A DNA stretch of 42,571 nt, taken from positions 1 to 42,571 of the forward strand of contig JANXZI010000459.1 of NCBI GenBank assembly GCA_025355595.1, given 5' to 3'. The notes under the pieces are model-generated. The model saw only the letters and a program-made list of their open reading frames with translations, was not told the origin of the DNA and did no database searches. Made by a program: the position numbers and the translations under genes. Below, in pieces: positions 30,346-37,889 of the stretch. Numbering within the stretch: position 1 is the stretch's first letter; every line of letters starts with the position of its first letter. The stretch comes from Spartobacteria bacterium (lineage in GTDB: Bacteria > Verrucomicrobiota > Verrucomicrobiia > Chthoniobacterales > Chthoniobacteraceae).

Positions 30346-33300
30346 TTACTCCACCGGCACCATGATCCGGTCGAGCAGATCCCGGAGCTGGTCCACATTC
30401 ACGGGCTTCACCAGGTGCGCGCAGAAGCCGGCCTCCTTGGTCTGGCGCAGATCATCTTCCATGCCGTAGCCGCTCAGGGCGATCGCGGGGACGGCGCGCT
30501 GGCGCTGGATTTCGCGCATCAGATCGAGGCCGCTGCCATCGGGCAGGCCGAGGTCGCTGACGACCGCGTCGAACCGCTCCGCAGCGAAGGCGGCGAGCGC
30601 CTCGCGCATCGTGGTGACGGCGGTGATCCGGTGGCCGCTGCGCGTGAGCAGACGCGTGAGCACGGTGCGCGTCGCCTCGTGATCTTCGACGATGAGCAGG
30701 CGCAGCGCGCGGGCGGGCGTCGCGTTTGGCGAGCTGGCATTTGCCGCGGGCGCGGGTGCGTCCACCGTGGCAAGAGTAACGGTGAATTTAGATCCAAGGC
30801 CCGTGCCCTCGCTCTGGGCGCTGATGGTGCCGCCGTGGACCCCCACGATCGCCCGCGAGATCGCGAGGCCGAGGCCGAGGCCACCGTACCGATGCTGCCC
30901 GGCGACGTCCCCCTGCTCGAATGCCCGAAAAATATGGGGCATCGTCTCGGCAGAGATGCCGATGCCGGTATCCTCGCAAGTCACCGCGATTCCGCCTCGC
31001 TCGACATTCTTCGTGCTCACGGTGATCGTCCCGCCGCTCGGGGTGAACTTGAGCGCATTCTTGATCAGGTTCCAAAAGACCTGCTGCAGCCGCGCGGGAT
31101 CGCCCAGCGTGTGGTGCCTCGCGGCCTCGAGGATGAAGACGATGCGCACCTGCTTGCCCAGCTCGTCGCTGCGCACAATCTCGGCGGTGTGGCCGATGAG
31201 TTCATGAATGTCCGCCACCACCGGCGCGATGCTCAGCTTGCCGCGGCTGATGCGCGTGAGGTCGAGCAGGTCGTCAATGAGCCGCGCCTCGAGCTCGATG
31301 TTGCGGCGCATCATCGCAAGCTGCTCATGCACCTCGGGCGACAGGGCCGGGTCGCTCTCCAGCGCGGTGGCCGTCATCAGCACCGGCGTGAGCGGCGTCC
31401 GCAGCTCGTGGGAGAGCGCGGCGAGAAAATCATCCTTCGCGCGCGATGCGGCCTCCACCTGTTCCTTGGCCAGCGCGAGCGCGTCGGCGGCGTCCCGCTG
31501 CTCCGTCACATCGGTGTTCGTCCCGAACCACCGCTGCACGTTCCCGCTCTCGTCGCGGATCGGCACTGCGCGCGTCAGGAACCAGCGATACTTCCCATCC
31601 GCCCCGCGAAGCGGAAAGGTGTCATCAAAGTCCGTCCCCGCGGCGAGGCTCTCCGGCCACCTTTTCATGATTCGTGGGAGATGGTCGGGGTGATGCACCG
31701 CCTGCCAGCCCCACCCTTTCATCTCCGCGAGCGTCGTGCCCGTGAAGTCGAACCACCGCTGGTTGTACCAGAAAATCGCCCCCGTCGCATCGGTCATCCA
31801 TGCGAGTTGCGGGATGTTGTCGGCCAGCGCGCGAAAGCGCAGCTCGCTCTCGCGCAGCGCCCCCTCCGCGCGCTGTCGCTCGGTGATGTCCCTCAGCGTC
31901 GCGGTGAACATCGCCGGCTCGACTCCCGTGATGCGATTGATGGACAGCTCGATCATGAACTCATGCCCGTCCGCATGCAGCGCGGGCACTTCGATCCGTT
32001 TTTCCAGCACCGGCCCCTCGCCGCTCGCGAGGTAAGCCGCCAGCCCCTGGTAATGCTGCTCGCGGAGCCGTGCCGGGATGATTTTCTCCGCCATCCGCTG
32101 GCCGGACATTTCCTCGCGGCGGCGTCCAAAAATCCTCTCCGCGGCCGGGTTGAAATCCACCACCTTCCCCTCGTGGTCCATCGTGATGATCGCATCCAGC
32201 GCGCAATCGAGGATGGCCGATTTGCGGGCCTCCGTGGCGCGCAATTGCTCGTTCGCGGCGCGGTGGATCGTGACGTCGCGCACGATCTTGGCGTAGCCGC
32301 GGAGATTTCCGGCCTCGTCGCGCAGCGCCGTGGTCGCGCCACTTGCCCAAAAGCGGCTGCCATCCTTGCGCACGAGCCAGTTGTCGTCATCGGCTTTCTC
32401 GAGGGCGCTGGCCCCGCGGAGTTCGCCCGCGGGCTTTCCGACCGCCTGATCCTCGGGCGTGAAAAAGCTGGAGAAATGCGCGCCAAGGATCTCCGCGTCG
32501 CCGTAGCCGAAGATGCGCTCCGCGCCCACATTCCAACTGCTCACGGTCCCGTCGAGTTGCAGACGAATGATCGCAAAGCCGGTCGCGCCTTCGACGAGGA
32601 GGCGATAATTCTCCTCGCTGCACAGGATCGCCTGCTCCGCCTGCTTGCGCGCGGAGATGTCGTCGAAGGACGTGACGGCGCCCACGATTTTTCCCTGCGC
32701 ATCCTTGAGCGCGCAAAAGTTGATAATGACGGGAATGCGCGAGCCGTCGGGTCGCTCGATGGAGACTTCCACATTTCGGCAGGGTGTTCCGGTGCTCATT
32801 ACTTCCATCATGGGACTCTGCGCATGGGGCAGCACGGAGCCGTCCGGAAGAATCAGCCGCATCGAGCCACAGTGCCGCTCGACGCCGACCGCTGGTTCCC
32901 GTCCCCAGAGTTCCACGGCGCGACGGTTGTAATTTTGAATCACCGCGTCGCGGTCGCAGACAAACGCCGCCACGGGCAGCGCAGCATACAAAGCGCGATA
33001 GCGATCCTCGCTCTCGCTCAACGCTTTGTCGGCCTGTTGCCGCTCAGCGATTTCCGCCGTTAGTTGCGCGTTCAGCTTCTCCGACGCGCCCATGAGTTCA
33101 TGCTGGCGCAATCCGGCGAGCAGCAGTGCCTCCTTTACCGCAGTGGCTTCCTGACGCAAATCAGTCGTCTTCGCCAGTTGGATAATGACTCCCTCGGGCT
33201 GTTCGTCCGCATCCAGCGCGGGCCACATCGCATACAGCCAGACGGTCGAGTCGGGGTCGGAATCGTCCACAAGGGTTGCGCTTTCACCCGTTTGATAAAC

Positions 33301-33534
33301 GCGGTCCAGAACCGGCATGCACTGGTCCCCGCCAGGCACGATGTCGGAAAAGGCTTTCCCGATGAGATCCTCCCTGGATTTTCCCAGCAGCCGGCAAAAA
33401 GCGGAGTTCACATGGGATACCCTGTGCGCGCTGCCCTGCACCTCGACGATCGGCAGCGGCGCGCGCTCAATGATCATCGCGGAGCGGCCCCGGGGCATCG
33501 GGTCATCTTTGCGGGGTGTTTGTCCGGCATTCAT
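30346..33534 (-). CDS. Hybrid sensor histidine kinase: five PAS domains, HisKA, HATPase, REC
   Basis: A 1062-residue cytoplasmic protein without membrane helices. In order: PAS (about 25-125), a coiled stretch (125-175), PAS (178-295), PAS (306-425), PAS (435-555), PAS/PAC (565-680), HisKA with SHELRTPL (phospho-acceptor H709), HATPase (800-925) with N-box NLIKNALKF (N826), DTGIGIS (D855) and GGLGLGLAIS, and a C-terminal receiver with D994 (VVSDLGLPDG) and K1043 (LVKPV). It would sense small ligands or redox state through PAS modules and relay phosphate internally, then presumably to a separate phosphotransfer protein not encoded nearby. An alternative start is at MPRGRSAM, 12 codons in. Confidence 0.93.
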   Translation of the reverse strand: MNAGQTPRKDDPMPRGRSAMIIERAPLPIVEVQGSAHRVSHVNSAFCRLLGKSREDLIGKAFSDIVPGGDQCMPVLDRVYQTGESATLVDDSDPDSTVWLYAMWPALDADEQPEGVIIQLAKTTDLRQEATAVKEALLLAGLRQHELMGASEKLNAQLTAEIAERQQADKALSESEDRYRALYAALPVAAFVCDRDAVIQNYNRRAVELWGREPAVGVERHCGSMRLILPDGSVLPHAQSPMMEVMSTGTPCRNVEVSIERPDGSRIPVIINFCALKDAQGKIVGAVTSFDDISARKQAEQAILCSEENYRLLVEGATGFAIIRLQLDGTVSSWNVGAERIFGYGDAEILGAHFSSFFTPEDQAVGKPAGELRGASALEKADDDNWLVRKDGSRFWASGATTALRDEAGNLRGYAKIVRDVTIHRAANEQLRATEARKSAILDCALDAIITMDHEGKVVDFNPAAERIFGRRREEMSGQRMAEKIIPARLREQHYQGLAAYLASGEGPVLEKRIEVPALHADGHEFMIELSINRITGVEPAMFTATLRDITERQRAEGALRESELRFRALADNIPQLAWMTDATGAIFWYNQRWFDFTGTTLAEMKGWGWQAVHHPDHLPRIMKRWPESLAAGTDFDDTFPLRGADGKYRWFLTRAVPIRDESGNVQRWFGTNTDVTEQRDAADALALAKEQVEAASRAKDDFLAALSHELRTPLTPVLMTATALESDPALSPEVHEQLAMMRRNIELEARLIDDLLDLTRISRGKLSIAPVVADIHELIGHTAEIVRSDELGKQVRIVFILEAARHHTLGDPARLQQVFWNLIKNALKFTPSGGTITVSTKNVERGGIAVTCEDTGIGISAETMPHIFRAFEQGDVAGQHRYGGLGLGLAISRAIVGVHGGTISAQSEGTGLGSKFTVTLATVDAPAPAANASSPNATPARALRLLIVEDHEATRTVLTRLLTRSGHRITAVTTMREALAAFAAERFDAVVSDLGLPDGSGLDLMREIQRQRAVPAIALSGYGMEDDLRQTKEAGFCAHLVKPVNVDQLRDLLDRIMVPVE

Positions 33535-33968
33535 AAACTTGTTTCAGCTTTCGACGATTCCACGCTTTGTCCAGCGCGGCAATGCGCTGAGTGACGGGAA
33601 AAAGCGGCACCGGCATTCCGGTGCCGAGATGACGACCAAATCACGTCTTCAAATCCATCGGGGCGGAGGCCAAGGGAAAGAAGTGCGAAGCTGCCGTCGG
33701 TCTTTGAAGGCGGCGTCAACAATGAGGAGGCTCGCGACGCGGAGGCCGGCGATTCTGGGAAAGCTGTGAAAAAGGCATCGGCTGGACGTTCGCCAGCTCA
33801 GCGCCTCCAGCCGGCAGGGCGGTAGTGCTGGTCAGCCGATACAAGCCGACGGCACCTCAGCGGGCCGCCTCTATAAAAACGCCGGCGCACCCATCCGGGC
33901 TTGCTGCCAGTCCCGATAACTAGACGCAGACTCAAAAAAAACAAACACCACATCCCATCAGCCATCCC
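33535..33968. other. 434-bp divergent intergenic region with REP-like hairpin
   Basis: The region holds a perfect 8-bp hairpin GGCACCGG-CATT-CCGGTGCC (33607-33626). On the minus strand it is followed by GCTTTTTC, so it looks terminator-like, yet no minus-strand gene ends here. A TATAAA (33873-33878) stands about 90 bp before the BON gene and may be a -10 element, but no good -35 is seen. The last 40 bp before 33969 are C/A-rich. No gene is supported. Confidence 0.6.
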
Positions 33969-34346
33969 ATGAAACTACGCACCCTTATCCTCGCCTCCGT
34001 CCTCACCCTCCCTGTCTGGGCGGCTGCGGACGACGGGAAGCCAAAAGCCCCCGATAACTCCGGCAAAAACGAACGTGATCGTGACAACAAAACGGCCACG
34101 CCCGGCGACCAGTCCAATGCACCCGATGACATCAAGCTCGTCGCCACAATCCGCCAAATGGTCGTGAAAGACAAATCGCTCTCCGCGACCGCCAAGAACT
34201 GCAAGATCATCACCAGTGCGGGGCGCGTCATATTGCGCGGTCCCGTGAATACCGCCGAAGAGAAAGCGACCGTCGAAGCACACGCCGTCATGTCCGCCGG
34301 TAAAGACAAAGTGGATAACCAGCTTGAAGTCAAAGCTGCCAAATAA
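33969..34346 (+). CDS. Secreted BON-domain protein
   Basis: A 125-residue protein with signal peptide (MKLRTLILASVLTLPVWAAA), a charged Asn/Asp/Lys-rich linker (about 22-52) and one BON domain (about 53-125): DDIKLVATIRQMVVKDKSLSATAKNCKIITSAGRVILRGPV, then AEEKATVEAHAV and DNQLEVK. BON domains (as in OsmY) are periplasmic and thought to bind membranes or help folding under stress. The leader is ACACCACATCCCATCAGCCATCCC, with almost no G and no Shine-Dalgarno. It is 32 bp upstream of the Gsp17M-like gene and is probably co-expressed with it. Confidence 0.88.
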   Translation: MKLRTLILASVLTLPVWAAADDGKPKAPDNSGKNERDRDNKTATPGDQSNAPDDIKLVATIRQMVVKDKSLSATAKNCKIITSAGRVILRGPVNTAEEKATVEAHAVMSAGKDKVDNQLEVKAAK

Positions 34347-34378
34347 CCCCAATCCCACAAACTCAACTCCAACACATC

Positions 34379-34909
34379 ATGTCTAAAACAGCCGTATTCT
34401 GCATCACCAAATCCCGCACCCACGCCGAACGCATCATTGAGCGTTTGCATGGCGCGGGCTTCGCCCATTCCGAGATCTCGGTGCTCATGCCGGAGACTGA
34501 AACCCACCATGACATCGGTCATGTCAAGGCCACCAAGGCGCCGGAAGGCACTGCCACTGGGGCCGCCACCGGCGGAGTCGCCGGCGGGGTCCTGGGTCTG
34601 CTAGCGGGCATTGGGGCACTTGCCATCCCCGGAGTCGGCCCGCTCATCGCAGCGGGACCCCTCCTCGCCGCACTGAGCGGTGCTGCCGTGGGCGCTGCCA
34701 CCGGCGGGGTCGTCGGGGGACTCATCGGCTTGGGCATCCCCGAGATTGAAGCGAGGATCTATGAAGGGAAGCTCAAGACGGGCAACTATCTTGTCTCAGT
34801 CCATGCTCACGACAGCGACGAAGTCGATCGCGCAAAGGCGATCTATAAGGCCGAAGACGCCGAGGATATTTCCACCACCGGCCAGTCGTCCGTCCCAAAA
34901 CCGAGCTAG
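34379..34909 (+). CDS. Glycine-zipper general-stress-protein-like protein (Gsp17M/YflT-type)
   Basis: A 176-residue protein: an N-terminal ferredoxin-like part (KTAVFCITKSRTHAERIIERLHGAGFAHSEISVLMPE), then a long Gly/Ala-rich double glycine-zipper membrane region (GTATGAATGGVAGGVLGLLAGIGALAIPGVGPLIAAGPLLAAL... and a second), and a return of the first fold (GNYLVSVHAHDSDEVDRAKAIYKAEDAED). This is the layout of general stress protein 17M/DUF1269-like proteins. It probably sits in the inner membrane and responds to osmotic or envelope stress, in line with the BON neighbour. The leader (CCCACAAACTCAACTCCAAC) has no G and no Shine-Dalgarno. Confidence 0.8.
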   Translation: MSKTAVFCITKSRTHAERIIERLHGAGFAHSEISVLMPETETHHDIGHVKATKAPEGTATGAATGGVAGGVLGLLAGIGALAIPGVGPLIAAGPLLAALSGAAVGAATGGVVGGLIGLGIPEIEARIYEGKLKTGNYLVSVHAHDSDEVDRAKAIYKAEDAEDISTTGQSSVPKPS

Positions 34910-35566
34910 ACGGCTGAGAGGGATCCCATGGCCACACACCCGCACACCAGCGAGAGCCATCCCGAACTTTCCCTACCCGGCGACTAAATAAGCGTTCTGC
35001 GACCGGGGCAGACGGAAACGCATTGCGCCGAAGGGCGGATGAAGCCGCTACTTTGCGGCGATGGCATCCGAGACAGGGTACCGCCGTCCCCCCATGCGCT
35101 CCGCCTGCACCGTCGCGGCCACGCCGCCCGGCGTGGCATCGTCTCGGATACACTGTGGAGGCACAGGACGAGCGGGCTGTGCTTTGGAAAGACCGTCTCA
35201 CGAATTGACGATAAACCCGGACTCAGCGGCCCGCAGTAAAACCGGGCGGCTCGTCTGCTCCGCCTCCTTCGGGTCGATGAGCGGCGGGATGCGGCGCTCG
35301 ACGGCCCGCGGGATGCTTTGATCAGGCGCTGCGCGCGTTTTGATATGTTCGGCTACGCGAATCCATTTTCATTCCCGTGAAGCGTGAGCGGAGGGCGAGG
35401 TGTGGAAAGTGGCTGCCCCGCCCATTGTATTCCTTCACTGGCCGATTCCGGATGATGATCTCGCCAGTCGGAGGTAGGCTCCGGCTTCGCCGTGAAGCCG
35501 GACCAAATTCCGCAGCGTTCATCCTCGCTCTCACCTGCATCGCCTGCGCAACTCCCCAATCTTCCC
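34910..35566. other. 657-bp intergenic region with several palindromes
   Basis: No convincing gene is seen. There is an inverted pair ATCCGAGAC (35066-35074) and GTCTCGGAT (35141-35149) enclosing a perfect hairpin GCCACGCC-GCCC-GGCGTGGC (35118-35137), and a 9-bp hairpin TCCGGCTTC/GAAGCCGGA (35480-35502) shortly before the DUF1080 gene. Short frames here translate to Arg/Ser/Pro-rich sequence with no family resemblance. It looks like an accumulation site for palindromic repeats. Confidence 0.6.
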
Positions 35567-36550
35567 ATGAAAAAGCAACACCTCCTCCCTGTCCTGCTCG
35601 CCCTCACGTTCGCGCCCGCCTCATTTGCGGCGGATGAAAAGCCGAAACCCGCGACGCATCTGACCAGCGAGGAAGCGCGTGCCGCCGGGCCAGACTACGA
35701 TCTGCAAGGTGAATACGAGGGCGATGACGGCGGCGCGAAAATCGGCGTGCAGGTGATCGCGCTTGGAAACGACACCTTTCGCGCGGTCGTCCACCACGGC
35801 GGGCTGCCGGGCGCGGGCTGGGACAAATCGCCGAAGACGGAAGTCGAAGGCACACGGGACGGTGACAAAGTGGTTTTCACCATGGCCAGCGGCGCGAAGG
35901 CCGTGCTGACGAAGGACGGGATCAAGGGCGTGAGCGACAAATTTTCGGGGAAGAAAGTTCATCGGCAGAGCCCGACACTCGGCGCGAAGCCTCCGGCGGG
36001 TGCGGTCGTGCTTTTCGACGGCTCGAATGCGGACGCGTGGGCAGGCGGACATCTCGACGATCTCGGCCGGAAAATTCTCGCATCCGGCAGCAAGACCAAG
36101 CGCGCGGATTTCCAAGACTACACCCTGCACGTCGAATTTCTGCTGCCGTTCAAGCCGCTCGGACGCGGGCAGGATCGCGCAAACAGCGGCGTGTACATGC
36201 AGGATCGCTACGAGGTGCAGGTGCTCGATTCCTTCGGGCTCAAGGGCGAGAACAACGAGTGCGGCGGCATCTATTCCAGGACGAAGCCGGACCTGAACAT
36301 GTGCTTCCCGCCGCTCGCGTGGCAGACTTACGACATTGATTTCACCGCCGCGAAATACGACGGCGATGGCAAGAAGGCGAAGAACGCCGTCATCACCGTG
36401 AAGCACAATGGCGTGCTCATTCACGACAAGGTCGAGATCGCCGGCCCGACCGGAGGCGGCAAAAAGGAAGACCCATCCGGCGGCGCGATCCAACTGCAAG
36501 GCCACGGCAATCCCGTCTTTTATCAGAACGTCTGGATCGTGACGAAATAG
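35567..36550 (+). CDS. Secreted DUF1080 (3-keto-disaccharide hydrolase fold) protein
   Basis: A 327-residue protein with signal peptide (MKKQHLLPVLLALTFAPASFA), an N-terminal domain of about 120 residues (DYDLQGEYEGDDGGAKIGVQVIAL...), then DUF1080 starting AVVLFDGSNADAWAGG and including DYTLHVEFLLPF, ANSGVYMQDRYEVQVLDSFG, NNECGGIYSR, WQTYDIDFTAAKYD and IQLQGHGNPVFYQNVWI. This concanavalin-like domain is found in verrucomicrobial and planctomycetal glycan-degradation proteins and includes 3-keto-glycoside hydrolases. The activity here is inferred from family. The start is fixed by the signal peptide; the leader is CTCCCCAATCTTCCC. The Gfo/Idh/MocA oxidoreductase 4 kb away could act in the same keto-sugar route. 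Confidence 0.88.
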   Translation: MKKQHLLPVLLALTFAPASFAADEKPKPATHLTSEEARAAGPDYDLQGEYEGDDGGAKIGVQVIALGNDTFRAVVHHGGLPGAGWDKSPKTEVEGTRDGDKVVFTMASGAKAVLTKDGIKGVSDKFSGKKVHRQSPTLGAKPPAGAVVLFDGSNADAWAGGHLDDLGRKILASGSKTKRADFQDYTLHVEFLLPFKPLGRGQDRANSGVYMQDRYEVQVLDSFGLKGENNECGGIYSRTKPDLNMCFPPLAWQTYDIDFTAAKYDGDGKKAKNAVITVKHNGVLIHDKVEIAGPTGGGKKEDPSGGAIQLQGHGNPVFYQNVWIVTK

Positions 36551-36599
36551 GCGCGGCGGAAACGCGCCGCATTCGTCCCGCGAGATTTCCGAAGCTGCG

Positions 36600-37808
36600 T
36601 CAATTCACCCCGACGCTATTTACGACATCCGCGATCACGAGGCACACATCGTCGGCGAACTCCTCATGCCCCGAGAAATGCTGGCTCTCCCCGATGAGTT
36701 CGCCGAGAAGCTGATCACGCGGCGAGTTCAGCCGCCGGCGGACCGCATCGAAAAGGCGGTTGCGTCCGAACTCCTCGCCCGCGGCGTTCTCCGCCTCGAA
36801 AAGCCCGTCGGTGAACAGCAGGACGGAATCATGCGGGGCCAGTGCGGTCTCGAAGGCCGGATACGCCGCATCACCGATCAGGCCCAGCGGTGGCGTGCCC
36901 TTGCCACTCCCGGCGAGCCAGTCCACCGCGCCCGCGTCGCGCCGCATCACGAGTCCGCTCGGGTGGCCGGCATTTGCGTAGGTCAGGTGCCGCTCCGTCA
37001 GGTCCATCACGCAGTAAAACGCGGAGGCAAAGGCATCAATCCCGGTGTGTGTCAGAATGCCTGCAAGCTCGCGGTTGATCTCACTCAGAAATTCGCCCGG
37101 CCGGTGCGCGACAGCCATGCTCTGATCGACAAGCCCGCGTGCGAGCGCGCCGATCAGCGCCGCGCGCACCCCGTGCCCCATCACGTCGCAGATGAGCACG
37201 CCCGCCTTTGTCTCCGAAAGGCGCAGCACATTGAAAAAATCCCCGCTGAGCATCGCGGCCGGCCGGTAGCAGTGGGCAAAGTGCAGCGCGTCGCGGAAAA
37301 ATCGCGGGTAGCTGTGGGGCAGCAGCGCCTGCTGGACGTCGCGCGCCATCCTCAGCTCATCCTCCAGTTCACGGTTTTTATTCTCCAGCTCGGCGGCGTA
37401 GTGCTCGCGTTCCATCCGCGCCCGATTTCGCTCGATCGCGTAGCGGATTGCGCGGGGCACGATGCCATCCATCACCCGGGCCTTTGGCAGATAGTCCTGC
37501 GCTCCCCGCTGGACCATCTCCGTCGCCAGCGCGTCGTCGCCGAGGCCGGTCATCACGACGATCGGGATCGAGGGAAGCGCCGCATGAGCGCGCTCGAAAG
37601 TCTCAAGCCCCTGGGCATCCGGGAGCACGAGATCGAGCAGGATCACGTCGAAGGGTTCCGCGCTCGCGCGCCCGATGGCGGCGTCCAGGCGAACGGCAGT
37701 GGTCACCTCGAAACTTCCACTGGCGTCGGCGGCCAGCATGGAGCGGACCAGCAGCGCGTAAGTCGGGCTATCCTCGACTAACAGGACTTTGATCGGCTCC
37801 GAAGTCAT
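36600..37808 (-). CDS. Response regulator fused to SpoIIE-type PP2C phosphatase (RsbU-like)
   Basis: A 402-residue protein: receiver domain (1-125) with ED at 12-13, phospho-acceptor D59 (VILLDLVLPD), T86 (VVMTG) and a KAR lysine near 109; a coiled linker (ERNRARMEREHYAAELENKNRELEDEL); then a SpoIIE/PP2C domain with DVQQALLPHSYP, MLSGDFFNVLRLSE, VLICDVMGHGVRAALI, YANAGHPSGLV, LLFTDGLFEAEN and FADDVCLVIADV. The Asp residues in SGDF, CDVMGHG, TDGL and DD are the metal ligands. Such proteins dephosphorylate anti-anti-sigma factors when the receiver is phosphorylated. No anti-sigma partner is encoded here. It converges with the DUF1080 gene. Confidence 0.93.
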   Translation of the reverse strand: MTSEPIKVLLVEDSPTYALLVRSMLAADASGSFEVTTAVRLDAAIGRASAEPFDVILLDLVLPDAQGLETFERAHAALPSIPIVVMTGLGDDALATEMVQRGAQDYLPKARVMDGIVPRAIRYAIERNRARMEREHYAAELENKNRELEDELRMARDVQQALLPHSYPRFFRDALHFAHCYRPAAMLSGDFFNVLRLSETKAGVLICDVMGHGVRAALIGALARGLVDQSMAVAHRPGEFLSEINRELAGILTHTGIDAFASAFYCVMDLTERHLTYANAGHPSGLVMRRDAGAVDWLAGSGKGTPPLGLIGDAAYPAFETALAPHDSVLLFTDGLFEAENAAGEEFGRNRLFDAVRRRLNSPRDQLLGELIGESQHFSGHEEFADDVCLVIADVVNSVGVN

Positions 37809-37889
37809 GGCGGATACTAGCGCACCGCGAATGCTGCCGCAAATGACAAGTGTCCCAAAAACTTCCGCGGACAGTTTATCTCGACACCG

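Noticed and set aside
30340..33063. A 907-codon open frame on the plus strand opposite the histidine kinase
   Set aside because: It is the mirror of a clear kinase gene; its product is Arg/His/Glu-rich with no domain, as expected for the complementary strand of GC-rich coding DNA.
35023..35321. Overlapping short plus-strand frames in the 657-bp gap
   Set aside because: Arg/Ser/Pro-rich, several frames open at once, spanning hairpins; no start or coupling signal supports any of them.
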